The notes beneath the pieces are model-generated. The model did no database searches and was not told the origin of the DNA. It saw only the letters and a program-made list of their open reading frames with translations. Positions 45,437 through 54,099 of a DNA stretch of 64,000 nucleotides are shown in pieces. Location of the stretch: positions 3,038,001 through 3,102,000 of the forward strand of contig NC_016109.1 of NCBI RefSeq assembly GCF_000269985.1, given 5' to 3'. Every line of letters begins with the position of its first letter. Position 1 is the stretch's first letter. The translations under genes and the position numbers were made by a program. The stretch is from Kitasatospora setae KM-6054. GTDB taxonomy: Bacteria; Actinomycetota; Actinomycetes; Streptomycetales; Streptomycetaceae.

Positions 45437-46879
45437 ATGGATCGGCCCCCGGCGGACAAGCCACTGGACGTACGGCACTTCTGGTCGCTGCGCGAGGACG
45501 TGGCGGCGGACTTCGACGGGCCGGACGGCGACACCCTGCTGCACCACCGGTGGGGCACCGTCCGGCTCGACCGGCCCGACCCGGTGGCCCGGGAGGCGCT
45601 GCGGCGGATGGCGTTCGGGCCGATCTCGCTGTCCAACGTGCTGGCCGGGGCCGACCCCGGCGCGGAGCGGCGGCTGGCCGAACTGCTGGAGCGGATCGCG
45701 CCGCTGACGATCCGTTCGGTCGGCCTCGACGACTCCGAGGTGCCGCTGCTGTCGCTGGTGCCGATCGCGGCGGAGGCCCGGCTGGACGATGCCGTCCGCC
45801 CGGGGACGGTGGTGCGGCTGTCGCGGTTCACCGTGCTGTCCGCCGGCGAGCGGGGACTGCTCGCGCAGTCCCCGCTGTCGCTGTTCCGGGCGCACAGCCA
45901 CCGGCCCGCCGCGGCCGCGCTGCTGGCCGGGATCGGCCGGGCGGTCGCGCCGGACGAGCTGGCCCGCGAGACCGGCCTGCCCGAGCCGGCCGTCGACGCG
46001 GTGCTGCGCCTGCTGCTGGCCGCCGGGCTGGCGGTGGCCGGCCACCGCCGGAAGGAGTGCGAGCCGGCCCGCTTCGCCGAGGACGCCGACCCGGTGCTGT
46101 CCCTGTGGACGCCCACCGACCTGATGTTCCACACCCGTTCGACCACCGGTCGGCACGACGGGGACTTCGGGGCGACCTTCGCCCACACCGGCCGGATCGG
46201 GCCCGCGCCCGCGGTCCGGCCGCTGCCGCCCGGCCCCCGGATCGCGCTGCCGCCGGTGCCGGACGCCCCGGCCCGGGCCGAGCTGTTCGCGCTGCTGGAC
46301 CCGGGGCTCCCCGACCCGGCGCCGGGCGGCGGCCCGCTGCCGCTGGAGCGGATCGGCGCCCTGCTGCACCGGGCCGCCCGGGCCCGCGCGGTGCGCCCCG
46401 ACCCGGTGGGCCCGGCCGGCCACCAGATCAGCACCCGCCCCTACCTCGGCCTGGGCGGCACCCACCCGCTGGAGCTGTACCTGTCCGCCTGGTCCTGCCC
46501 CGGGCTGGCGCCCGGCACCTACCACTACGACCCGCTCGGCCACCGGCTGACCCTGGTCAACGACTCCCCCGCGGACCTGGCGACGCTGCTGGACTGCACG
46601 GGAGTGGCGGCGGGCCTGTCCTGCCGCCCGCCGGCCGTGGTCACCTGGACCGCCCGGTTCGCCCGCTCCGCGTGGAAGTACAGCGGCCAGCCCTACTCGC
46701 TGGTGCTGCGCGAGGCCGGCGCGGCCCTGCAGGTGCTCTGCCTGGCCGCCGCGGTGCTCGGGCTGGCCGCCGTCCCGGTCGGCACCAGCGACATCACGGC
46801 GGGCAGCGGGGCGATCGGCACCGACTGGCGGCTGGAGTCGCCGGTGGGCCAGGCGGTGCTCGGCCCGGCCGCGTCCTGA
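45437..46879 (+). CDS. SagB-type nitroreductase-family oxidoreductase
   Basis: 480-aa FMN-dependent dehydrogenase of the TOMM SagB type. The N-terminal half (about 1-220, LLAQSPLSLFRAHSHRP) is a winged-helix-like extension. The C-terminal nitroreductase domain has STRPYLGLGGTHPLELYL, WTARFARSAWKYSGQPYSL and GTSDITAGSG. It would oxidise azolines to azoles on the precursor. 105 nt after the YcaO gene, with its own box. Confidence 0.9.
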   Translation: MDRPPADKPLDVRHFWSLREDVAADFDGPDGDTLLHHRWGTVRLDRPDPVAREALRRMAFGPISLSNVLAGADPGAERRLAELLERIAPLTIRSVGLDDSEVPLLSLVPIAAEARLDDAVRPGTVVRLSRFTVLSAGERGLLAQSPLSLFRAHSHRPAAAALLAGIGRAVAPDELARETGLPEPAVDAVLRLLLAAGLAVAGHRRKECEPARFAEDADPVLSLWTPTDLMFHTRSTTGRHDGDFGATFAHTGRIGPAPAVRPLPPGPRIALPPVPDAPARAELFALLDPGLPDPAPGGGPLPLERIGALLHRAARARAVRPDPVGPAGHQISTRPYLGLGGTHPLELYLSAWSCPGLAPGTYHYDPLGHRLTLVNDSPADLATLLDCTGVAAGLSCRPPAVVTWTARFARSAWKYSGQPYSLVLREAGAALQVLCLAAAVLGLAAVPVGTSDITAGSGAIGTDWRLESPVGQAVLGPAAS

Positions 46880-47040
46880 CGCCCGGACGGCCCAACCCCC
46901 GCTGCCCGGAAGCTTTCTGATGCCCAGCCAGCCGGACCCCCGCCACCCGGCCGGGCGGACAGGCATCCGCGATCCGCCTCGTCCGGGGCCCCGACCCCGT
47001 AGGCTCGGATGGGTTCTGTCCGAGTCGGGAGGGGAAGCGG

Positions 47041-48273
47041 ATGACCTCGGAACGGGTCGGCGAGGAGTTCGGGGAGGGGCCAGGGGAGGCGTTGGGGGAG
47101 GGGCCGGGCGAAGGAGCGGGCGAAGGACCGGAAGGGGGGCCGGCCGAGCGGCCGGTGCCCGGGCTCGCGCTCGGCATCCTCTACACGGCGCTGGCGGCGT
47201 TCCTGTTCCAGGTCTCGGTGAACCTGTTCGCCGTGCGCTCCGACGCCTGGCACGTGCTGCCGGGGGTGGTCGCCTTCGCCGTCATCTCGGTCTGCCTGAT
47301 GCTGCACGCCCAGCCCGGCCTGGAGCGGGCCCGCCGCCGGTACGGCAGGTACGTGTTCCTGCTGCAGGCCCTGCTCACCTACCTGCCGGTGGTCGCCTAC
47401 CACGGCCTGTGGGGCGCCGCGGGCGGCTTCCTGGCCGCGTCCTGCCTGCTGACCTTCGGGTCGCCGTGGAACTGGGCCTCGTACACCGCCGTGGTGCTGT
47501 CGATGGCCGGGGTGGGCCTGTACTACGACTACGACGGGCAGTCGATCAGCTACCTGACCACCTCGACGATGCTGACCGGCCTGATGGTGTTCGGCCTGAT
47601 CCGGCTGGTCACCCTGGTGGTCCAACTGCACGAGGCGCGCGGCCTGCTGGCCCGGCTCGCGGTCTCCCAGGAGCGGATGCGCTTCTCCCGCGACCTGCAC
47701 GACCTGCTCGGCTACAGCCTCTCCGCGATCACGCTGAAGAGCGAGGTGGCGATCCGGCTCGTCCCGGAGCACCCCGAGCGGGCCGTCGAGGAGCTGGAGT
47801 CGGTGCTGGGCGTGTCCCGGCAGGCCCTGTCGGACGTCCGGGCGGTCGCCACCAGCTACCGGAACATGTCGCTGGGCAACGAGCTGGACGCGGCCCGGGC
47901 CATGCTGGAGGCGGCCGGCATCACCGTCGACACCGTGCTGGAGGGACCGATGCCGGTCGGCCCGGCGGACACCGTGCTGGCCACGGTGCTGCGCGAGGCG
48001 GTGACCAACATGCTGCGGCACTCCAAGGTGCAGCACTGCCGGGTCGAACTCGGCACCGAGCAGGAGGTGCTGCGCCTGCTGATCCACAACGACGGGGTGT
48101 CCGGCCCGGCCCCGGGCCGGGCCGGCAGCGGCCTGCGCAACCTGCGGACCCGGGTCGGCCGGCTGGGCGGGAGCCTGACGGCGGACCGGCTGCCCGGCGG
48201 CACGTTCCGGGTGGCCGCGTCGGTGCCCGCCGGGCCGGTCAAGGCAGCCAGCCCGCCGCCTTCGCGACCCTGA
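47041..48273 (+). CDS. Sensor histidine kinase (HisKA_3/DesK type)
   Basis: 410-aa membrane kinase. A Glu/Gly repeat N-terminus (GEGPGEGAGEGPEGG) precedes about five to six TM helices (residues 45-200). The HisKA_3 phosphoacceptor is H220 in RDLHDLLGYSLSAI and the HATPase_c domain has REAVTNMLRHSKV and GSGLRNLRTRVGRLGG. NarL/DesK-type partner of the RR at 48239. The TM sensor resembles DesK-like membrane-state sensors; signal unknown. Its 3' end overlaps the RR's 3' end by 35 nt. Confidence 0.93.
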   Translation: MTSERVGEEFGEGPGEALGEGPGEGAGEGPEGGPAERPVPGLALGILYTALAAFLFQVSVNLFAVRSDAWHVLPGVVAFAVISVCLMLHAQPGLERARRRYGRYVFLLQALLTYLPVVAYHGLWGAAGGFLAASCLLTFGSPWNWASYTAVVLSMAGVGLYYDYDGQSISYLTTSTMLTGLMVFGLIRLVTLVVQLHEARGLLARLAVSQERMRFSRDLHDLLGYSLSAITLKSEVAIRLVPEHPERAVEELESVLGVSRQALSDVRAVATSYRNMSLGNELDAARAMLEAAGITVDTVLEGPMPVGPADTVLATVLREAVTNMLRHSKVQHCRVELGTEQEVLRLLIHNDGVSGPAPGRAGSGLRNLRTRVGRLGGSLTADRLPGGTFRVAASVPAGPVKAASPPPSRP

Positions 48274-48847
48274 TCGCGTCGACCCGGTTGCGGGCGTTGA
48301 GCTTGGAGACCACGGTGGTCAGGTAGTTGCGGACGGTGCCGGAGGACAGGAACAGCCGGGAGGCGATCTCCGCCACCTCGGCGCCCTCCGCGGCCAGCCG
48401 CAGCACCTCGATCTCCCGCCCGGTCAGCGGACAGTCGCCGGACTCCCAGGCGGCGACCGCCAGTTGGGGGTCGATCACGCTCTCCCCGGCGGACACCTTG
48501 CGGATCGCCCGGGCCAGGTCGGCCGGTGGCGCGTCCTTGAGGATGAAGCCCGACACCTTGGCCGCCATCGCCCGGCGCAGCGTGCCGGGCCGCCCGAGGC
48601 TGGTGAGGATCAGCGACCGGCAGCCGGGGAGCTGCTCGCGCAGCCGGGCGGCGGCGGTGAGGCCGTCGATGCCCGGCAGGTCGATGTCGATCACGGCGAT
48701 GTCGGGCCGGTGCGCGAGCGCCTCCGGCAGGATCCGGTCGCCGTGGTCGACTTCGGCCACCACCTCGATGTCCGGTTCCATCCCGAGCAGCGCGACCAAG
48801 GCGCCCCGCACCATGTTCATGTCCTCGGCGAGAAGTATCCGGATCAC
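48239..48847 (-). CDS. NarL/FixJ-family response regulator
   Basis: 202-aa regulator: receiver domain (residues 1-120) with acidic pocket LLAEDMN and phosphoacceptor D54 in VIDIDLPGIDGL, and C-terminal LuxR HTH (TGREIEVLRLAAEGAEVAEIA, SSGTVRNYLTTVVSKLNARNRVDAI). I use GTG 48847 (VIRILLAED) with a G-rich site upstream; an in-frame GTG at 48862 would add five residues. Convergent to and overlapping its kinase, with which it forms a two-component system. Confidence 0.92.
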   Translation of the reverse strand: MIRILLAEDMNMVRGALVALLGMEPDIEVVAEVDHGDRILPEALAHRPDIAVIDIDLPGIDGLTAAARLREQLPGCRSLILTSLGRPGTLRRAMAAKVSGFILKDAPPADLARAIRKVSAGESVIDPQLAVAAWESGDCPLTGREIEVLRLAAEGAEVAEIASRLFLSSGTVRNYLTTVVSKLNARNRVDAIRVAKAAGWLP

Positions 48848-48915
48848 TGGCCCCCCGTCCACGGCTCCGACAGAGGTGAATCATAGCCCGGCGGTCGCGC
48901 CGTGCGACGTTTCCG

Positions 48916-49782
48916 CTACGTTGGGGAGTCCGGGCCGCGGCCCGGGCCGCCGATCAGCGCGTCGACGAGGCCGTCGTCGAGCATGGTCAGCGCCGCGATG
49001 TCGGCGGCGTCGCCGAACCCGGCGTCGAACAGCGCGACGCTGACGGTGTAGCCGTCCACCGCCCAGGTGCCGAAGCTCCACTCCTCGCCGGTGCCGGGCG
49101 AGCCGTCCGGGCGCAGCACGGTGACCGGGGCCTCCTCGGAGGTGAAGCCGAACTCGGTGAAGCGGAACCGCAGGCCCTGCCCGATGGCCTTGCTGTAGGC
49201 CTCCTTCAGGGTCCACAGCCGCACCAGGGCGGGGTTGCGGCGGTGCTCGGCCATCGCGGCGAGCTGCCCGGCCTCGTAGGGGGTGCAGATCTGCTTCTCG
49301 GCGCCGGTGCCGAGCAGCACCCGGTCGTCGAGCTCGGTGTCCACCCCGATCCAGCCGCGCCGGGTCAGCCCGACCACCAGCAGTTCGGCGGTGTGGCTGA
49401 GGCTGATGTCGACCTGGTCGCAGCCGCGCAGGTACGGGCGGCCGCCGAGCTTGTACGCCAGGTCGACGCTCTCCGGCGGGGCCTGCAGCGCCTCGCCGGC
49501 GGCCCGCTTGAGCAGCATCCGGGAGGCCAGGAAGCGTTCGCGGACCTGGCTGTGCGTGATCGCCCGGTAGCGGTTCCAGTCGCGGCCGAGCACCGCCCGG
49601 TAGCCGGTCTCCGGCGCGGGGTCGGCCCCGGCGGCCGGCAGCCACTCGCCGAGCCGGGCGACCAGCACGGCGCTGCCGCGCACCGCGAGCGCCTCGCGGA
49701 CCCGTTCCCAGCCGGACGCCGGGCCGGGGGCGACGGCGATCGGCTCGCCGATCGCGGCGCGGGCGTCCCGCAACGGGATCAC
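48916..49782 (-). CDS. Sfp-type 4'-phosphopantetheinyl transferase
   Basis: 288-aa PPTase: GWIGVDTELDDR (first Mg2+ motif, GVDTE instead of GIDVE) and LWTLKEAYSKAIGQGL (WxxKEA), plus the substrate loop KLGGRPYLRGCDQVDISLSHTAE. It activates ACPs with phosphopantetheine from CoA, probably the ACP immediately upstream and perhaps other carriers of the cluster. GTG start overlaps the ACP stop (GTGA). Confidence 0.93.
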   Translation of the reverse strand: MIPLRDARAAIGEPIAVAPGPASGWERVREALAVRGSAVLVARLGEWLPAAGADPAPETGYRAVLGRDWNRYRAITHSQVRERFLASRMLLKRAAGEALQAPPESVDLAYKLGGRPYLRGCDQVDISLSHTAELLVVGLTRRGWIGVDTELDDRVLLGTGAEKQICTPYEAGQLAAMAEHRRNPALVRLWTLKEAYSKAIGQGLRFRFTEFGFTSEEAPVTVLRPDGSPGTGEEWSFGTWAVDGYTVSVALFDAGFGDAADIAALTMLDDGLVDALIGGPGRGPDSPT

Positions 49783-50057
49783 CGGTCCTCCTCCGCGAGT
49801 TCCGCCAGGTGGCCGGCGAGCGTGGCGACGTCGGTCAGGCCGTCCACCATGTCGGCCAGCGACAGCTCGCCGAGCTCGGGGAAGCGCGTCTCGATCCGGT
49901 ACTTCAACTGCATCAGCATGACCGAGTCGAAGCCCAGGTCGTCGTGGAACCGGGACGACGGCTCGAACCCGCCGTCCCGCTCGCCGCGTTCGGCGAGCAG
50001 CGCGGCGACCTCGGCGGCCACCCCGCGCAGCAGCGGCTGCTCCAGTACGGTGCTCAT
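49779..50057 (-). CDS. Acyl carrier protein of the FAAL operon
   Basis: 92-aa carrier with attachment serine in DDLGFDSVMLMQLKYRIE (about residue 48), typical of carriers paired with FAALs. Start ATG 50057 has GGAGGAGG upstream. An alternative ATG at 50114, overlapping the upstream stop (ATGA), would add 19 residues and is also credible. Confidence 0.9.
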   Translation of the reverse strand: MSTVLEQPLLRGVAAEVAALLAERGERDGGFEPSSRFHDDLGFDSVMLMQLKYRIETRFPELGELSLADMVDGLTDVATLAGHLAELAEEDR

Positions 50058-50110
50058 CCGTGCCTCCTCCCGCGGCGCTGCGGGCGCCGGCTCCGGGTCT
50101 CCATCGGTGG

Positions 50111-51877
50111 TCATTCCCCTCGTGCCGCCGTCGGCGTGTCGTACAGGTCGAGGCTGCCGCCCTCGCGGTACCGGCGGAGCAGTTCGGTGAGCGTCTCGTC
50201 CTCGGGCGCGGCCCGGTCGGTGAGGCCGGGGACGAGCCGCCGGCAGATCCGCTGGAGGGCGAGGACCAGCCAGCCGGGGCGGCCGAGGAAGTCGTCGCGG
50301 TCGCGGTGGTGGCGCCAGACGCCGAGGCAGCTCGCGGCGGCCAGCAGCAGGGTGTAGCGGTCGGCGAGGCCGTAGCTGCGCGGGGTGGCCAGGCCGGTGC
50401 GGCCGTGGTCGGCCATCGCCCGGCAGGCGTCGCGCAGTTCGCGCAGTTCGGCGTCCAGGACGGCGGCCAGCGCGGGCGCGGCCGGGTGGCGCTCGTCCGG
50501 GAGGTCCGCCAGCAGGGCGGTGCCGTGGGCGAGTTCGGCCAGCAGCGGGTCGTGGTCGGCGGTGCGGCCGATCCGCCGCGGGTCGGGCTCGGGCAGGTCG
50601 CCGCGCAGGTGGAACAGCCCGGGGGCGGGCGGGGGTTCGCGCAGCCAGGACCGGTCGGCCAGGACCGGCAGCCGGGGGATGATCGTGGAGTGGCAGGCGG
50701 CCGTGCCGGAGTGGCCGAGGCTGGTGATCGGCAGGTCCCGGACGTGCTTCTGGAAGACCCCGAACTCGCCTTCCTTGACGTACAGGTTGGAGCCGAGCAG
50801 CACCGACAGGTCGTGCACGGTGTCGCTGAGCAGGATCGGCAGCAGGTACTTCACGGCGGCCGCGTAGCCGCCCGCCGCCTCCGGGTACAGGTGGGCGGCG
50901 CGGGTCGCGGTGAGCGCCAGGCTGTCGCAGACCAGCAGGTCGGCGAAGGAGCCGGCCAGGCTGGCCCGGGCCTGCGGGTTGCGCAGCACCGGGCGGCCGT
51001 ACACGCCGCGCTGGAGGGCGAAGCGCAGGGCGGTGCGCAGGGCGGTGTCGACGCCGGCCAGCACCATCGAGGGCAGCACGCTGCGGGTGAGGGCGAAGGA
51101 GGAGAGCGCCAGGTCGACGCCGCCGCCCCACTCGCCGAGCAGCGCGTCGTCGGGCACCGGGCAGTCGTCGAGGGCCAGGCCGCCCATCCAGCAGCCGCGC
51201 AGGCCGACGGTGGGGTAGCGCGGCAGGTCGCGGACCCGGTCGGCGGGCAGCCGGTCGCGTTCCAGCAGCACGGCGGTGTGGCTGCGGCTGCCGGGCCGGT
51301 CGTCGGTGCGGCAGAAGACCACCGCGGCGGCGGCCTGCGCGGAGTTGACGATGACCCGCTTGGCGCCGTTCAGCCGCCGGGCGCCCGGGGCGCCGGCCAG
51401 GTGGAACTCCTCGCGCAGGAAGGCGTTCCCGTGCGCGAGGTCCCGGTAGGCGACGGCGGCCCGGCGGCCGGCGAGCAGCAGGTCGGCGGTGTCGCGCTGC
51501 TGCCGTTCGCTGCCGGCCGCCCACACCGCGGACGCCGCGAGGTAGGAGCCGGCGCCGTAGCCGACGCCGAGCGACGGGTCGCGGCGGAAGACCGGGCGCA
51601 GCATCCGGACCAGCAGGTCGGCGCGTTCGAGCCGGCCGCCGAGCCGGGCCGGCACGAACTCCGCGCCGAGCCCGAACCGGTCGAGCAGCCGGACGGCCTC
51701 GGCGGGGAGTTCGGCCCGCTCGTCGGCGAGCAGCAGCGTGTCGTTGCCGTACGGGTTGGCGGGGTTCCACGGGTCGCCGAGCTCCGCTTCCAGGGCGGCG
51801 ATCCGGGCGTCCGCGGCGTCGTCCTGGTGCTGCGGGCGGGTGTCGGCCGGGGCGGTCCGTTCGACGGGGAGGGTCAC
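50111..51877 (-). CDS. Acyl-CoA/acyl-ACP dehydrogenase-like protein
   Basis: 588-aa acyl-CoA dehydrogenase-superfamily protein: LGVGYGAGSYLAASAV, RRLNGAKRVIVNSAQ, GLRGCWMGGLALDDCPVP, and a C-terminal helical extension of about 180 residues beyond normal family length. Placed between a FAAL and an ACP, it probably introduces unsaturation into, or otherwise oxidises, an ACP-bound fatty acid. GTG start overlaps the FAAL stop (GTGA). Confidence 0.85.
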   Translation of the reverse strand: MTLPVERTAPADTRPQHQDDAADARIAALEAELGDPWNPANPYGNDTLLLADERAELPAEAVRLLDRFGLGAEFVPARLGGRLERADLLVRMLRPVFRRDPSLGVGYGAGSYLAASAVWAAGSERQQRDTADLLLAGRRAAVAYRDLAHGNAFLREEFHLAGAPGARRLNGAKRVIVNSAQAAAAVVFCRTDDRPGSRSHTAVLLERDRLPADRVRDLPRYPTVGLRGCWMGGLALDDCPVPDDALLGEWGGGVDLALSSFALTRSVLPSMVLAGVDTALRTALRFALQRGVYGRPVLRNPQARASLAGSFADLLVCDSLALTATRAAHLYPEAAGGYAAAVKYLLPILLSDTVHDLSVLLGSNLYVKEGEFGVFQKHVRDLPITSLGHSGTAACHSTIIPRLPVLADRSWLREPPPAPGLFHLRGDLPEPDPRRIGRTADHDPLLAELAHGTALLADLPDERHPAAPALAAVLDAELRELRDACRAMADHGRTGLATPRSYGLADRYTLLLAAASCLGVWRHHRDRDDFLGRPGWLVLALQRICRRLVPGLTDRAAPEDETLTELLRRYREGGSLDLYDTPTAARGE

Positions 51878-53748
51878 GTCCGGTCCTTCCGGGCCGTCGG
51901 GGAGGCGGCCTCGACGAGTTCGGCGACCTCGGGGTCGAGCACCTGGTGCAGCGGGCGCAGCCGTCCGGCGAGCAGGAGCGAGCGCATCGTGGAGCGTTCC
52001 AGCTTGCCGCTGGTGGTGCGGCGCACCGTGCCGGGGCGGACCAGCAGCACGTTGCCGATCCGGACCTCGAACTCCCGGGAGACGAACACCCGCAGCGACA
52101 GGTTGAGGGCCGGCAGGTCGAGGTCGGCGCGGCCGCCCGGGCGGACCTCCTGGACGAGCACCAGGCCGTCGCGCGGCCCGGCGGAGAACACCACGCCCGC
52201 GCCGAGCCGGCTGGAGAGCTGCTGGGCGCCGCGCTCGATGTCCTGCGGGTACAGGTTGCGGCCGGCGACCAGCAGCAGCTCCTTGAGCCGGCCGGTGAGG
52301 TACAGCTCGCCGTCGCGCAGCACCCCGAGGTCGCCGGTGCGCAGGAAGCCCTCGGCGCCGGCCGCGGTGACGGCCCGGAAGGTGGCGTTGTTCTCCAGCG
52401 GGCGCTTCCAGTAGCCGGCCGCGACCGACTCGCCGCGGACCCAGACCTCACCGATCCGGCCCTCCGGGAGCTCCTCGCGGGTCTGCGGGTCGACGATCCT
52501 CAGCTCGGGGCCCTCGGGCCCGGGCCGGCCGCAGCCGACGAGTTCGCGCACCGGCCGGCCGGGCAGCGGCCCGGTCAGCCGGTGCTGCTCCAGGGCGGCG
52601 GCGTCCGCCGCGAGCGGCCCGGTGCGGCCGCGGCGGCCGCCGGTGACCGCGAGGGTGGCCTCGGCCAGGCCGTACGCGGGCAGGAACGCCTCGGGCCGGA
52701 ACCCGTACGGTTCGAAGCGCCGGGCGAAGCCGTCCAGGGTGGTCGGGCGCACGTCCTCGGCGGCGTTGACGGCGGTCCGCCAGCCCGACAGGTCGACGCC
52801 CTCCAGCTGGCGCTCGGTCACCCGGCGGCGGCACAGCTCGTAGCCGATGTCGGGGCCGCCGCTGACGGTGAGGCGGTGCTCGGAGACGGTGCGCAGCCAG
52901 TGCACGGGGTGTCGCATGAACAGTTCGGCGGGCAGGTGGACGGAGGTCGCGCCCAGCCAGAGCGGGTGCATCAGCTGACCGATCAGGCCCATGTCGTGGT
53001 GCAGCGGCAGCCAGCCGCCGATCCGGTCCTCGGGGCCGGTGCCGAGCAGGGCGGTGACGGCGCGCTGGTTGGCCGCCAGGTTGCGGTGGCTGACCATCAC
53101 GCCGCGCGGGTCGCCGGTCGATCCGGAGGTGTACTGCAGCACGGCGGGCGCGTCCGGGTCGAGGGCGGGCATCCGCCAGTCCGCCGGGTCGGGCTGCTCG
53201 ATGGCGTCCACCGCCAGGCAGGGGACGCCGCCGTGGCCCGCCTCCGCGATCAGCCGCGAGATGCCGGGCGCGGCGGCCCGGTCGGTGAGGACCAGCGAGA
53301 TCGCCGCGTCCTTCAGGATGCCCAGCGTCCGCTCGTCGTGGTTGCGCCGGTTGCCGGGCACCGGCGCGGGCACCGCGACGGCCCCCGCGTACAGGCAGCC
53401 GAGCACGCTGGACACGAAGTTGGCGGTCTCGGACTGCAGGACCAGCACCCGTCCGCCCGCCACGCCCCGGTCCGCCAGCAGCACGGCCAACCGCCGGGCC
53501 GCCGCGTCGAGTTCCGCGTAGTCCGTGCGGGTCGCCAGCAGCGGCGCCAGCCGCCCGCCGCGGCGGACCGGCTCGTCCCTCTCCTGCACCAGGCCCCGGG
53601 GCACCAGGAGACCGGGCAGCCGGACCCCGGGGCGCGACCTGGGGGCTCTGCTCTCCGGATCCTCGCGCAGCACCACCAGCGCCTCCCGGCCCGGCCGTTC
53701 CACGGCGTGCCGGGCGAGCGCTTCCACCAGTGTGACCGGTCCGTTCAT
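51874..53748 (-). CDS. Fatty acyl-AMP ligase (FAAL)
   Basis: 624-aa adenylating enzyme of the FAAL class: VLQYTSGSTGDPRGVMVSH (P-loop), WLPLHHDMGLIGQLMHPLW (FAAL hallmark), AAEDVRPTTLDGF, AYGLAEATLAVTG, LRTGDLGVLRDGELYLTGRLK. It activates a free fatty acid as acyl-AMP and loads it on the ACP of this operon. An unusual Arg/Pro-rich insert lies at residues 25-60. ATG 53748 has GGGGGAAG upstream. First gene of FAAL-ACAD-ACP-PPTase, all joined by overlaps or short gaps. Confidence 0.93.
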   Translation of the reverse strand: MNGPVTLVEALARHAVERPGREALVVLREDPESRAPRSRPGVRLPGLLVPRGLVQERDEPVRRGGRLAPLLATRTDYAELDAAARRLAVLLADRGVAGGRVLVLQSETANFVSSVLGCLYAGAVAVPAPVPGNRRNHDERTLGILKDAAISLVLTDRAAAPGISRLIAEAGHGGVPCLAVDAIEQPDPADWRMPALDPDAPAVLQYTSGSTGDPRGVMVSHRNLAANQRAVTALLGTGPEDRIGGWLPLHHDMGLIGQLMHPLWLGATSVHLPAELFMRHPVHWLRTVSEHRLTVSGGPDIGYELCRRRVTERQLEGVDLSGWRTAVNAAEDVRPTTLDGFARRFEPYGFRPEAFLPAYGLAEATLAVTGGRRGRTGPLAADAAALEQHRLTGPLPGRPVRELVGCGRPGPEGPELRIVDPQTREELPEGRIGEVWVRGESVAAGYWKRPLENNATFRAVTAAGAEGFLRTGDLGVLRDGELYLTGRLKELLLVAGRNLYPQDIERGAQQLSSRLGAGVVFSAGPRDGLVLVQEVRPGGRADLDLPALNLSLRVFVSREFEVRIGNVLLVRPGTVRRTTSGKLERSTMRSLLLAGRLRPLHQVLDPEVAELVEAASPTARKDRT

Positions 53749-53787
53749 GGTCTTCCCCCTGTCGACGGCGGAGCATGGCGAGGCCGG

Positions 53788-53831
53788 CAGCATCACACCC
53801 CTCCCTAGAGCCCCTCTGGGGAGGAACTGGG
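53788..53831 (-). promoter_or_regulatory. SARP-type box and -10 for the FAAL operon
   Basis: Minus-strand CCCAG, CCCAG and TCTAG at 53831-53827, 53820-53816 and 53809-53805 (11-bp period), with GATGCT 8 nt after the last heptamer, the same hexamer as at the desaturase promoter. Confidence 0.55.
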
Positions 53832-53866
53832 GCCCCGGGCCGGCCCCCCGAACCCTCCCGCCGCCC

Positions 53867-54096
53867 CGCAACGGCCGAAGCCGGCCGCCCCCGCACTGGG
53901 AACGACCGGCTCCGTCACTCCTGCCGCGGCGGACCGCTCTGCCCCCTCCCCCTCCCCCACAGCTCGGCGCCAGCCACCCCCTACCCCCGCCCCGCAACGA
54001 CCGGCGCCAGCCGCTCCCCGCCCCCACCCCCGCAACGGCCGGAGCCGGCCACCCCCGCGCTGGGAACGACCGGCTCCGTCACTGCTGCTGCGGCGG
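53867..54096. repeat. Two 66-bp imperfect direct repeats
   Basis: Copies at 53867-53932 and 54031-54096 both begin CGCAACGGCC, contain CTGGGAACGACCGGCTCCG and end GCGGCGG. A shorter partial copy lies near 53996. They fill the 351-bp gene-free gap between the FAAL gene and the 3' end of the chitinase gene. The second copy abuts the chitinase stop. Function unknown. Confidence 0.8.
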
Positions 54097-54099
54097 TTC

